Shown here piece by piece: positions 38,510-50,505 of a stretch of 64,000 nt of DNA (within the stretch, counting starts at the first letter, position 1; every line of letters begins with the position of its first letter). This DNA comes from Stenogyne calaminthoides (Eukaryota; Streptophyta; Magnoliopsida; Lamiales; Lamiaceae): the NCBI GenBank assembly GCA_037126765.1, contig JBBCBC010000022.1, forward strand, positions 62,001 through 126,000. Direction: 5' to 3'. Below the pieces are notes generated by a model. That model did no database searches. It saw nothing but the letters and a program-made list of their open reading frames with translations, and was not told where the DNA came from. The translations under genes and the position numbers were made by a program.

Positions 38510-39345
38510 ACAACTTGTATTATTGTGGCTTTGTATAAATTGTAATTTTTATTATTTTTTCTAACAAAATGCAATCTGTACTATTTAAAAGTGATCAATT
38601 ACAACTCCAAACTCGTTTTTGTAAAACTTTTTGGCTAAATATAGTTACAAATGATATGTTGTGTATACCACAATGCCAAAAAGTATTTTAGCAAACATCA
38701 AATTGAAGAAATTCAATAGAAAGAGATTTAGGAAAAACGTCAATTCAGCACCTGAAAGATGGTAAATCTATCAATTTAAGGCTTGAAAGATTTTTTTCCT
38801 ATCGATTCAAGGCCTCGAAGATAGAAAACTATCAATCCAGGGCTTGAAAGATAGAAACTATCAATTTGAGACTCACACATTTTAAGACCATGTTTGACAC
38901 TTATATTTTATATCCTTATTTCATGTCCTTATTTTTTTTAGGGTTTAGGGTTCATGGTTCAGAGTTTAAGGTTCATGGTTCAGAGTTTAGTGTTTAGGGT
39001 TTAGGATTTACGGTTCAGGGTTTAGGGTTTAGTGACAAACACAACCTTAAAATATGTGGGCCTCGAATTGATAGTTTCTATCTTTCAAGCCCTGAATTGA
39101 TAGTTTTCTATCTTTCAGGCCTTGAATCGATAAAAAAATATTTAAGGCCTTAAATTGATAAATTTATCATCTTTTAAGCCCAGAATTGATAAAACTTCAA
39201 AGATTTAAAAAAAAAAATGAGCCAGGGTTGGAATTTGTCAATTTTTATTAGTACATGTTGCATTTTGTTAAGAAAAATAGTACTTGTTGCAATTTGTAAA
39301 AAATACAATAGTATATGTTGCAATTTGTTATTAACCCTGCAAAAT
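38510..39345. mobile_element. Hairpin element enclosing telomere-like repeats
   Basis: Imperfect inverted arms (strongest at about 38740-38900 and 39035-39185, with TATCAATTTAAGGC and GATAGAAACTATCAAT blocks) flank a loop at about 38935-39030 made of degenerate TTTAGGG repeats. The outer ends carry ACAACTTGTATTATTG and, inverted, ATTGCAACATATACTATTG. These resemble the ends of the element at 26965-27602. Non-coding. Confidence 0.75.
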
Positions 39346-39385
39346 GTTATTTGTATTTTATTTTTGAATAATTCTTGTATGCATG

Positions 39386-39583
39386 TAGGTGCACCATGCA
39401 CTCATAGTATATTTTAGAATCATACAACTTATTATATTGAAATATACAATTTGTTTATTTTGAACTGTACAATTATTTTTATATTAATAGTTGCACTGTT
39501 AATTGTAAATAAATCTCAATCTTTCAGTATAACAAGTTGTATGTTTCTAAAATGCACTATGAGTGCACAACACATATGAGACC
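39386..39583. mobile_element. GGTCTCAT-end MITE, copy 5 (best preserved)
   Basis: Left arm GGTGCACCATGCACTCATAG, then ATTTTAGAATCATACAACTT and TTATATTGAAA. The right arm is its imperfect inverse, with TTTCAGTATAACAAGTTGTA, TTCTAAAATGCACTATGAGT and ATATGAGACCC. About 195 bp with a short AT-rich centre. Confidence 0.75.
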
Positions 39584-40013
39584 CACTCTTTATTTTTTTA
39601 TAACTCGATATTTGGTTTAAGGATCAACTAATTCGAGGGATCAGAACCCACCGTTTATTAATGGAGGCCCCATTTCAAACCAATATTAAAATCTCTATGG
39701 ACTGACTCATCTCAACAATTGATCGTCACTTTAAGTGTGAACATAGCTCTGTATAAATCGATTCATCCCAAAAATTAACTGCACTTAGGGGTTTCGAACA
39801 TATTTGATACATAATTCTTTTAAAATATATTTAAAATGAAATATAATTAGTAGATTTTGTCAGACGAGTCACTTTTTTATTTATATAATTATAGATAGAC
39901 TTGATTACCTCAGCAATCAACCTAGCAACACATATAATAAGAGTCCTAAAACATTCAATAGAAGCAATTTAAAACATTCACATAGAATTATCGAACCTAC
40001 TAGAGTTGCTCAT

Positions 40014-40205
40014 TGTTGAGGGAAATTAAGTAAATAGATTATTTCCGATTCTCTCTACAAACTCAAACTTTTAGATGAGATGAAATTCTCTCATGGTATT
40101 AGAGTTCAGGTCGTGGGTTCGGGAGTGTTGAGGGAAATTAAGTAAATAAATTATTCCCAACTCTCTCTATAAGCTCAAGCTTTTAGATGAGACGAAATTC
40201 TCTCA
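40014..40205 (+). mobile_element. 192-bp miniature LTR retrotransposon (TRIM/SMART-like)
   Basis: Two 80-bp direct repeats (40014-40093 and 40126-40205) both begin TGTTGAGGG and end TCTCTCA, so they obey TG...CA. They differ at about eight positions, all transitions. The first is followed directly by TGGTATTAGAG, a one-mismatch match to the initiator-Met tRNA primer-binding site TGGTATCAGAG. Only 32 bp lie between the repeats, ending in a purine-containing GGGTTCGGGAG. CTCAT occurs directly on both sides (40009-40013 and 40206-40210), a perfect 5-bp target-site duplication. It has no coding capacity, so mobility would need proteins from another element. Confidence 0.85.
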
Positions 40206-40961
40206 CTCATACAATTATTAAATTGTGTCGATTTACACTTATCAACCTCTTAATCACTTTTCTTAACCAAAAGATAAAATTATAAAGATGTAATGGTATG
40301 CTTGAACTCTCATAAAATACAAGTATTAGATAGATTTTATGCTTATCTGGAAACCAATTAATCACATGGGAGGTTAGTTGGATGTTGTAAACTTTATTGC
40401 CAACTATGCAAGTCATTTGTTCCCAACTTTTAGCCAGTTTGTGAACTTGTGTATGTTTCTTCACTGGCTTTATTTCAAACACTATTTAATCTATTATTTC
40501 AATACGTCAATATATGTTATATTTTGATATGATGGGACATTACGAATTTTCTTCAATTTTTTTTTTTCTTTTTGAAAAGAATTAGGCACCAAAAATGTGG
40601 GTGTATTGATTAAGCATGCAAATTATATGAAGTTAGGTCAAAGTAATGTAATTGCCGTCCATGAGTGTATTTCTTAATGATGTGGATAGGTCGGCTCTAC
40701 CGTGTGAGAGAATTGAATTCTCAACCCACGGCACGCAAATTTACAAAAACACAAAAAACATGAAAATCAAATGTGCACGTTATAACTATAATAAATTGTG
40801 ACAAGAGACTACTGTCCAAAAAAAAAAAAAAAGTTACAAAACAACCTCTTCCAATACATATACAGAGCGAAGTTTTGGGAATTCCATTTTATTTTTCTTT
40901 CTTTTAAAAAAAAGACTTTTCTTATTTGGTTTTTTTATTTACACTACTTTTCCGGTAATTC

Positions 40962-41103
40962 GTTAAGACAAAAGCTCATATGAGACGATCTCATGCATGA
41001 AATGGTGTGCAATCTAACATAAATCACACCCACTACTCTCAAAGTGTTAAAACGTTAATTCCTAAATTATGTTCCGTCTCACCGTGAGACCGTCTATAAA
41101 GAC
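40962..41103. repeat. GAGAC/GTCTC inverted-repeat MITE, copy 1
   Basis: CTCATATGAGACGATCTCAT at the left and GTCTCACCGTGAGACCGTCT at the right are inverted copies around CACTACTCTCAAAGTGTTAA. A second copy is at 44240-44385. Confidence 0.65.
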
Positions 41104-41109
41104 TACCTT

Positions 41110-41706
41110 ATTTGTTAATAGTCTTTACTTTAGTTGTTTCCGGAAAAGGAAAAATCAATGTAGAACAAATTCATCATTGACAAATCTTATACGCAGACGC
41201 AACTAAACATTCAAACTTGATGTCAAGTCGCGCAACAAAGAATCAAAGCAAACTCCATCTAAATGGTTGGAAGTTTCTGCAAATAATTGAAATTGCAGTT
41301 TTATAATCTTAATATATTTCTCTTATATGCAGAAAATAGAACTGAAAGTCTGAAACCATTTTGATGGCTAATAATGAGAGAGCATATGGTGCAAAATCAA
41401 TGTGAATTACAGCTAAATTATCTCATGTACAGAAGATGAATATCGAAGAATATAAAATCGAAATCGTCTTTTGTCAGTCAATCCTCGTATTTAGAAAAAA
41501 TTCAGAAGGTTTTCAAGGCCAAGAATTCAATTAACTAATAATAGCTTTTCTTTTTTCTGTTCCATTTTTATCTAAATTACAAACAATATAACAGCACGTG
41601 AAATGCTCAATCTAGGTAACCTGTGGATTAGAAACCAGTAGACAAATTTCTGAAACCTGAAAATCTTACAGGTATTAATGCTTTCGTTTTTGAAGTTTCG
41701 TGGGGA
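41110..41706. other. Region downstream of GPA1
   Basis: Contains the GPA1 3' UTR on its right side. Nothing else recognised. Confidence 0.5.
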
Positions 41707-44700
41707 TCACAACAGCCCAGCTTCAAATAGATTTCGCCTTCTCAAAGTCTCGTCAACCAACTTGAAAGTCTTCTTCACAAGTTTCTGATCCAAGGCAGTT
41801 GTTCTGTAGATCTTAAAGACCCGATCAACACGATCAGGAGCAGTGCTCTGGAAATACAACTCCTCGAATTTTTTCTTCACAAACCTGAGATTTTGGTGGC
41901 ATAAAAAAGATTAGAAGATATAAAATGCAAAAAAAAAGAATCAAAAGCATGCCCAGTAAATACAATTTAAATTATGATTAAGTTATCAAAAGTGAGCCTA
42001 TTTTGCCACTTTTCATTGACATGAGTGAGTGCTTACTCATATGCATTCTCTATTTCTTGTTTCCCGGTTGAAACTGGTTGGTAATCCTTGAACCACTCGC
42101 ACGCATTCAATGGGACCTGCACGCAAGAACGTTATGACACCAATCTCATGGAAGTCATCACATGCATAAGAAAGAATGTAAAATCTTAAATGTCCTTACA
42201 TTCAGAACCTTCTTTTCAAATAAATCGAATTTGTTGAGAAATAGCAGGAAAGAAGTTTTCTGCATGAAAAGAAGCAGAAATTAATCAATGTTCAGTTGAT
42301 GCATCACAAGCATAATTATATCTCAGTCTTGTAACATATCATAGATAAAACCTCGAAGCAAGGTTGCTTGAGGATCCACTCAAAGAGTTCTTTTGTCTCC
42401 ATCATTCGATTCTTGCTATCATCCTCAAATAGAGTTTGATCATACCTGAAAAAACATTTATTACACATCAACTGAGTTAACATATAAGCATTCTTCTTTT
42501 ATCCAAGTTAAATTTCTAGGAATTTGAAAACATGTATCCTGATGACACGCCCTAATCTCATTTTCCTTTTTTTCTTGAGTAAATGGCAAAGTAATATGTC
42601 ATACTCGCTTATAGCAGCGCAGAATATCACAGCAGAAACACCCTCGAACAGATGAATCCATTTTCTTCTTTCATTTTTCTGGCCTCCAACATCAAAGAGC
42701 CGATATACTTCTCCACTTTTCTTGTTCTCTCCAACCGGGCTGCAAATATCTAAATAATTAGAGACTGATTCACAATTCACACGACAGTCAGTTGAATCAT
42801 TACCTTGATACTCAACAATGCAAATGCACATAATATAAAATGATTGACAAATGTGGCGCAGGCAAATGCACTATCTAACATATACAACAGAGGCTAAAAT
42901 GTAACTTAAATATACTGACACAGACGTTAGAAAGAAATTTGTGTTGTTCCTTTGTCTTTCTTCTCTTCTTTCCCATTTGAGATCACAAAATTCTATAAAG
43001 TTGCTAATTTTTCAAACAATTAAAAGCTGAAAACTTTTTTTTTGACAACTCACATGCTTTAACTACAATAAGACTAAAATGCACCTCTAAGTCTCGTCAT
43101 CCAGCCAATATACAATTCCTAAAGTCTTAAATGGAAGCGCTTGGTGAAAAATGTGTGCGTTAGATGTCATGATACTTCAAAAACCTCACTGCCATTTCAA
43201 ATATATGATTGGATTACTAGAGAACAGTTAAGAACATGATACGATTAAATATATTTTTAACTGGGAGAAGAAGCCATGATGGTCTACTAGCGAGGGATTG
43301 GGAAGGGACCATTCAATTATGATGCAAGCAAATAAATAAAGTTCATGGTAACACATCATAAAAAGAAAAATAAACAAATAGGTCTTTTACAGGGAGAAAA
43401 AAGAATCAGTAATCACCTGAACTGGATTTCTACAACACCAGTTGTCCGAACCCTGGCATAAAGAACATCTTCCTACATCACGACAGACAAATAATATAGG
43501 GTCAATAGACACTAGTTATAAAGGATGTAAAAAGATTTAAAGAAAAGAATGATACAACAGAAATATTGATAATTTCCGATAGATAAATCCAGCCATTTAC
43601 TTTAAACACATATGTAAATCTGACAGACATTCTTTGTTGAAGGAAAACACCAAGCAAGATAATTTTATTCTTTTATAATATGAATTGAAACTAGAACACT
43701 AAATGAAACAATCATGGATTTTGTTTTTGGTTCTCATATATGAGAAGCTGGATCACTTGGAAGTTAGAATAATAGACTTGGTATGAGATCTATCATCTAC
43801 CCAAACAGTTACCATAAAAACATTTTGAATTTATGCTGAACCTATAGTTGGCTCACATAGTACGTTTAATATTTGATCTAATAGGTACAGGGTTCTGCAA
43901 TTGCCAATCAGACAGGAGGAAAAACTTGACAGCAAAAACAGAGAAGGGGTGGGGAAGGATAAAATACACATTTCTACTTAATTGAATCTGGTTTTTCATA
44001 AATTCAGAGTATAAAATGTCTTGCATTGTAATAACAAATAACAAGTTTATGAATTCTAGTTAATGATGTTTTGCCTAATATGGAATTGAACGCATTCTCA
44101 TAAAGAAAAGTCATTATGAAATTTATTGAAGTCTTTCTTTGTCTCTTTTATAGTCTGCAAGGCTTGAGAGCAAATTTTCAGCTATTCTCATACTGATCTA
44201 TAACAGTTTTCAGTCAATAGTTATAATTTTGTTAGGCAAAAACTCAAGTGAAAAGGTCTCACGGTGAGACGGTTCACAAACTAGTACTAATTAACACTCA
44301 TCCCTTCCAAAGTGTTAAAAGCGTCATTCCCAAATTATGTTCCATCTCACAGTGAGATCGTCTCATTCAAGACCTACTCATTTTGTTATTCTAGAACATT
44401 TTATCTGAAGGGTGCAGGGGACGGAAGATGTAAGCCAGCTATCATGTTTTCACATACCTTTGTAGGAATATAGTCTGCATCAGACAATCTTTGCAAATTT
44501 TCCATAAAATAATGTGCACAATCAGGAACTTGAAGTTCATTACCACGGGAATATGTTTCCTGCCAATAGGGATCAAATCAAACATTCGATTAAGTAAACC
44601 AATTAAGGGATCCAATCATTTCCAGAACTCAAATTCAGGAAAGAATATAACAGCCATTCAGATGAAGGACAACTGACCTGTATGGCATTATCTCTCCAAA

Positions 44701-46385
44701 GAGTTCCGATTTCATGTGCAAGCTCCTTAGTCAGACGTGGATAATCAAACCTACCACCAATTTCCGAGAGTTTCTCCCCAATTTGCTGATGAAGAAAAGA
44801 TATTAACTTCTAATCCAATAAGGCATCTTTAAACTTACTAAATCTTCATATGTCGTCAAGAACAAATGAAGATCTTGCCATGGAAACAATGTTGCAGACC
44901 TTATTTTCATCAGATATAATGAACTTTGAGGAATCTTCTAAGCTTTGAGACAGTTCCTTTGACCCATCATGTAATATCTGTAGGAAATAATAAAAAACAA
45001 AATAAGTACTCATACAACTTCAGCATACAGTAGAATGTCATTTCAAGTATTATGCATACTATAAATAAACTGCAATATTAATCAAGGGGAAACAACCAAC
45101 ACACCCTTTCATATTCATACTTTTATTGTCTGATAAACATTGGCATGGATGACTGGAGTGTAGCCTTTTAGTTCAGCCTCATCAAATCCACTCTGAAACA
45201 GAAGCTTTATCTGCATCGCATCCAAACAAATATCAAGACCCTTAGTCACTCTGAAACAGAAGCTTTATATACATATATCACATCATATATGCATAAAATA
45301 CTGATAAAGGAATGAATGAACATCTTGCCTGCTTGAAAATGGTAGACTTCCCAGAATCTCCAGCCCCTTAGCCACACCAAAAATGTCGCATGAATATCAA
45401 ATAAGGTAAAAAACAAGATTAGAGTCAAACACACAAAGAAATAATCTTAACATGCACGCTTGTTACAATAACAATACCGACTGAATTTGAGGGAGTTCTG
45501 GTGCCACAACCCTTTGTGTACATAAATATATGTATATTTGGGGCAGCTATGATCACTCACGGTCATAATGACAGATGTTAGATTATAAAATTAGCTAGCA
45601 AAAGAAAGAAGTCTTTGTTTCTGTTATCAAATTCGATTTTCTACGAATGGTCGAACAGAAACAATTAAACAGCATATTCAGAATGCCAGAATTAATTAAT
45701 ACCGAAGACAGATTTTCAACGTATACAAGCCCAATTATGATGCTCATCCACTGCCAAAGGCATCTAGAAGAGAAGAGTGCTTGAGGCTTGACCATACATT
45801 TAGAAATACTTTCAAAGAAGTAGATGTACCCCACATATTGCTAATGCCTAATGGCAATCAACCCATTAAGAATTTTTTGATAAACGGTGAACTCTCCAGA
45901 AGAAAGCAAGAGCAAAATCACTAAGTTGTATAATCAATAGGTGCATTAGGCTACATTCGATTACTACAATGAAACCAACGAGATAAAGGCCGTTTTAAAT
46001 TGTGGATGCTCCAGAAAGGGAACACTATTGAAATAACAGACTTGTGATAAGGACAAGTAAAAGCAAATATCAAAATCAGTGAACAATAGCAGAGATTAAT
46101 AACCAGCTTCCATGTATGGATACCTAGTAACAGAAGCTTTTGAATATGTTTCTCCGCTTTTGTTTCTTGCTCAATTCGCCTTTCTATTTCTGCAGTCTGA
46201 AATTGAAGTGGCATAAAATGTTAATATCGAAATGGGATAATTAGTAAAATAATAATATGATACCATATAGCACTATACTATAATTCGATGGATGTGAAGG
46301 TTTAGGGTGTTTTAAGAAGGATGACCTGCTCATTTTCTTCAGAATCAGCTGGATTGTGTCGTTGTCTACTGCAGAGTAACCCCAT
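41707..46385 (-). CDS. Heterotrimeric G-protein alpha subunit
   Basis: Thirteen exons on the minus strand: 46326-46385, 46124-46196, 45329-45366, 45121-45210, 44900-44977, 44678-44785, 44458-44559, 43417-43472, 42605-42739, 42352-42445, 42200-42259, 42037-42116, 41707-41884. They total 1,152 nt, 383 residues, the same length as Arabidopsis GPA1, with no break. The N-terminus MGLLCS has Gly2 (myristoylation) and Cys5 (palmitoylation). Nucleotide-binding boxes: P-loop GAGDSGKST, switch I VRTTGVVE, switch II DVGGQKNERRK, NKFD, and TTALD. The C-terminus is RRRNLFEAGLL. The protein binds GTP at the plasma membrane and signals with G-beta-gamma and RGS1. P-loop Asp (usual Glu) and switch II Lys (usual Arg) are conservative differences. 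The exon-3 donor is GC. Confidence 0.97.
44240..44385. repeat. GAGAC/GTCTC inverted-repeat MITE, copy 2, in a GPA1 intron
   Basis: AAAGGTCTCACGGTGAGACG at the left, ATCTCACAGTGAGATCGTCT at the right, and a CCAAAGTGTTAAAAGCGT centre match the copy at 40962. It lies in the intron 43473-44457. Confidence 0.65.
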
Positions 46386-47149
46386 ATCGACTAGTGTACA
46401 CAACATATATATCATATGTACTCAATCTGTTGCTGGGAATCTATCCCAACCCCTCCTGCCAATCTTCTACCCGATTCCATTCAGTACCCAATGCAAAGAT
46501 TTGTTCCTAAAATCCAATAGAATTGAGCTACTATTTCATATTAATGCTGAAGCACATAACGACAGACTCACTCATAAATTTGCGGGTTTCTCAATAATTC
46601 AAATAACAACCATGACACAAAGTAATTAACATTAACAGTTTAACAATAAATATGAAGTCAACGCAAAAAAAAAATGCAATAGAAAATCATGCATTATCCA
46701 CTATTCATAATCAAAAGCTCCACAACCATTTCATCAATATCCCAAAAAGTAGTATAATCATATAGAATTTTGCAACAAAATAACCCTCTTCAAAGTCTTG
46801 ATCAGAGTTCATCTGAATCATTAACGAAAAACAGGGACCCTCCTCACACCCATGCCTACTATACCCTCGAGCAAACAATTCTCTTCACCAGTAATATCGC
46901 AAAGCACATAGAGTAGCCCATTTTTCCCACAGATCTCTTAAATAAAGTGCGAAAAGTCTACAATTGTGCAGGAAGCAGATACTAAAAGGAAGTAGCCTTG
47001 CTTCTATTTCATTGGCACAACCACTACGCAAAATGCAATTTGAATAACCATCATCTAGTGATTTTAGCAAACAATTACAGTGACTTTCTCAGCTGCTTTG
47101 ACTAGAGAGAGACATAGAGAAAGAGAAATGAACTGTTTATCAACATACC

Positions 47150-47375
47150 GCGCAAAAAACGAGGAGACAGTACTTGCACCGGGTAACTGAGCTGCAGCGG
47201 ATTTGGTAGTAGGTTACCGATGCCCGATCTGAGGCGAGTTTTCAGAGGTTTGGTGAAGCAGTGATCGGCAATTCCGCAAGGAGACGGAGGCGGAAGATGG
47301 CCAAAGTGGCGGCGGACGGCGGCAACAGGGCGGTGGAGTAAAGGAGATTGGAGTTGTTAGGGTGGGAGAAGAGGG
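47150..47375 (-). promoter_or_regulatory. Probable GPA1 5' UTR exon and core promoter region
   Basis: A GC-rich island upstream of GPA1 ending, on the minus strand, with a donor-like GCG|GTATGTTG at about 47150. A matching acceptor-like ACACTAG lies 5 bp before the start codon at 46385. This suggests a non-coding first exon and a 5' UTR intron of about 750 bp. Transcript data were not available. Confidence 0.5.
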
Positions 47376-47584
47376 TTTGTTGTGGTTTTGTTAGTAGGTT
47401 AAAAAAAAAAAAAACCAGTAGATCAGACGGTTTTGGATCTTTTGACCAGTCAAAGGGGGTGGTGTATTTTATTAGTATTTGGATTATAATAACTAAAATA
47501 AAGAATCCGACCCAGATCCATTTTCACGTACTGTACGGATCCAGTTATGGAATTTTATTATTTGAAATTCTCTTTTCGGCGAGG

Positions 47585-48168
47585 GCGAGTGGAGATGGCA
47601 AAACGCCCCGCACCGAAATCGACCCGCCCTATCCCATCCCGATTGGGCTAGGTCAGACCCAATCCATTCTGAAAATGGACCAGGTTAGGTTTATCCCGCG
47701 CATGGACCATGTCGGGCTTGGATACCAATATTATAATTACTCGGTTCGACCCGGCCCGCACACTTTATATAAATATATATTTTATATATAATATAATAGT
47801 AATAATAATAAAAATATATATAATAATATATAATAATAAAAATATATATAATATTTTTCTTTTCTTTCCTGATTTCATTGTGAATTTTTTATTTTTGATA
47901 TCATTGGTGAATTTGGCAATTTAGTTTGTATCCATTTTAGCTTAAATGTGATAGCATTTTTAAAGGTAAAAATTGAATTTTAACTTTATTAAAAAAAAAT
48001 GTAGCAGGATGAGTTAAAAATGAGGTAGGACGTGCCTGACTTGCCTCACGCAGACCGGGCTTGAGTCTTAAAACTCTGACCCACAGTGGCCATGGGGTAG
48101 ACTGGGCCGACTGGGGTTTGGGTAGTTAGGTACCCACCCTGCCCCGATCCATTGTCATCCCTAAGGGA
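47585..48168. repeat. hAT-like non-autonomous element with GGGATG/ATGGCA ends
   Basis: GGAGATGGCAAAACGCCCCG at the left and CCCCGATCCATTGTCATCCC at the right form an imperfect inverted repeat of the GATGGCAA...TTGTCATC type. The interior has GGGTCGG/CCGACCC-like motifs near both ends and a TA-rich centre (about 47765-47850). Confidence 0.55.
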
Positions 48169-48193
48169 GAGGCGAAAAACTGCCTAACTTGTA

Positions 48194-48477
48194 CACTCTC
48201 CGTCCCACTTTTATTGTCTCGCTTTTTTTTATGGACGCGTCTAAAGATAAACTTTTCATTCCATAAAAGGAAAAAAGAACTCCTTTATCCATAATTTGTA
48301 TCCTCACTGTTCACACAATATTACAAAAAATGTCACTCACTACTCCATCCATTACTCCACATACCATTTTTCTTCTCTCCCAATATACAAAACTACCCTT
48401 CATTTTTATTATTTTATTATTATTTCTTAAACAAAACAACAAAAAGAAACGGAACAATTATACCGGGACGAAGGGAT
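48194..48477. mobile_element. Stowaway-like MITE
   Basis: CACTCTCCGTCCCACTTTTA at the left and ACCGGGACGAAGGGAT at the right are inverted copies with TA flanks (48192-48193, 48478-48479). Same family as 13552-13829 and 18514-18756. Confidence 0.75.
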
Positions 48478-49938
48478 TACTATTTGCCCTTAACCAAGTG
48501 AATTGAGAATTTGAGATGTAAATTGTCGGATATGTTCAAATAACAGACACTTGTGAATTTATCCCATTCCACCATATGACATTCAAATCTATATTGTTGG
48601 AGGATGTCTTCTCACACATCACCACAGGGTTTACAAACACGATTGTGTCCCTAGGGATTATATGAAATTATTAAAACTACTTAGAGATGTTTTTTTTTAA
48701 TTCTTTTGACAGGTACTACTTATGATGGTTAAATGGGCTAAAATCATAATGAACAACTCATCTCAACCCGTTAGATTAGTTCCATTGGAGCAGCGTAAAC
48801 GATTCATTTTAGATGATCTAATTTTGACCTAGCGACTTCAGCCTAAAAAGACTATGAAATTATAAAAAATTAACAACTTAAATTTAATTATTTAAACAAT
48901 AATCACGACACGACGGGATTACCAGAGTAAAACAAAGTTTTGTATAAATTAAGTGCACATGCGAATAGAATAATTATTACCTTTAAAACTTGAAGTTTTG
49001 AGCATCCCTACCATAAATTTCCCAATCTTTTAAACTACACGTGGCTTAACAAAATTTCACTAATCATCATTTCACCACTCCACATTAATCCACAATTTTA
49101 TTTTTAATTTATCCACTTTCCATTAATCTTAAAATCTTGAATTTTGAATTTTGAATTTAAACTTTACCAGTTGTTGTCAACTTCTCATCTTTATCTCCAC
49201 ATTCTTCTCTCTTATAAATCACGTCTTTCTCATTTTTTCTTTATGTCCTCATTCTTCTCTTTCATAAATCACGTCTTCCTCAATTACCAATTTTTTTCAA
49301 TTAATTTTGCAGGTTTTTTAAACTTCAGTGGTTGTTTCTCATCTCTCTTCACATTCTTCTATCTTATATTTAGTCACATCTTCATCATTTTCTCTTTACA
49401 ACCAATTTAGGTTACATCTTCAGTGTATGAAATCTCATCCAATTCTCATTCACTTTTCCACATGCTCAATGATATACTGAATTTAATTATTTCGTCTCTC
49501 TCTCTCTTTTTTTTTCCAGATCACAAATTATTTCCAGTCACTTCTACAGAATACGATTTCAGTTTTTTACCCCGTGTTTTGGAGGGTGGAATCCTAATTA
49601 TCTATTTCCCAATCTCCGAATCCCACGTGGTTAATCACAAATCTCCTATTTCAAATTTATAATAATTTTCTCGTAATTTTGTATTTTTTTTTAATTCTCT
49701 CCAATTATACTGATGTAATTGATTGATCTTATCTTAGGCTTTGATTTTTCTATTTTCTTTTACGGTAACTGATTACGCGTATCGAATTTCAAAATAGAAA
49801 TAATGAATTAAAATAACACCAATATAATTATTTTATAATCGTTTCAGTTATTCAATCCTCTTTCCATTTATTTTTAATGTTCTCAATTTTATTTTATAAG
49901 ATATTCATATAAAATAATAATATAATATTTTTCATCAA

Positions 49939-49971
49939 CCCCGCATATTACGTGGTGGGATTTACACTAGT
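49939..49971 (+). mobile_element. Possible Helitron 3' terminus
   Basis: CCCCGCATATTACGTGGTGGG can form an imperfect hairpin. A spacer and CTAG followed by T come next. Weaker than the one at 36383. Confidence 0.35.
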
Positions 49972-50307
49972 GTACATTTAATTTAATATACATGATGTCT
50001 TTTTTACAAAATAATTCATAATTGTTACTGGAGAATGCATTCCGAATAAACTCTACCCATGCATAGATATTCGATAAAACACATAAAAGAGTAAATCATA
50101 TTAAGTGTGGATAACAACGAGGAGGGTTTAGAATGGATTTGACCTATTTAAAAAACTAGCTCAGTCAGCAGTAGATCTCTTATGAATTATTGGTTCAATA
50201 TCTTTGTATATAGGGAATGGATAGAAAAATTTGCGATTCGAAACCTTGTCAAGCAAATCTTTTCGAAAAATTCACGCAAGACAAATATAAAAATTCACTC
50301 ACAGACT

Positions 50308-50505
50308 TGTGTTACTATAAGAATAATTTTGTGTTACTGTTATGGAAAATATGTGTTACTATAAAAACAAGTAACACATATGTGTTCTGAAAATAATACA
50401 TATTATATGGTACCACATGTAAAGTATTGAAAAATTGTGCTACTGTATGAACACAAGTGTATTACTTTATGAAAAATAAAGTGTGTTACTGTATGAACAA
50501 AATCA
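50308..50505. repeat. Degenerate repeats with GTGTTACT units
   Basis: GTGTTACTATAA, GTGTTACTGTTATG, GTGTTACTATAAAA, GTGCTACTGTATGAAC and GTGTTACTGTATGAAC occur in a loose series of varying spacing. Origin unknown. Confidence 0.6.

Noticed and set aside
46321..46629. Plus-strand open frame at GPA1 exon 1
   Set aside because: It is antisense to the first GPA1 coding exon and intron.
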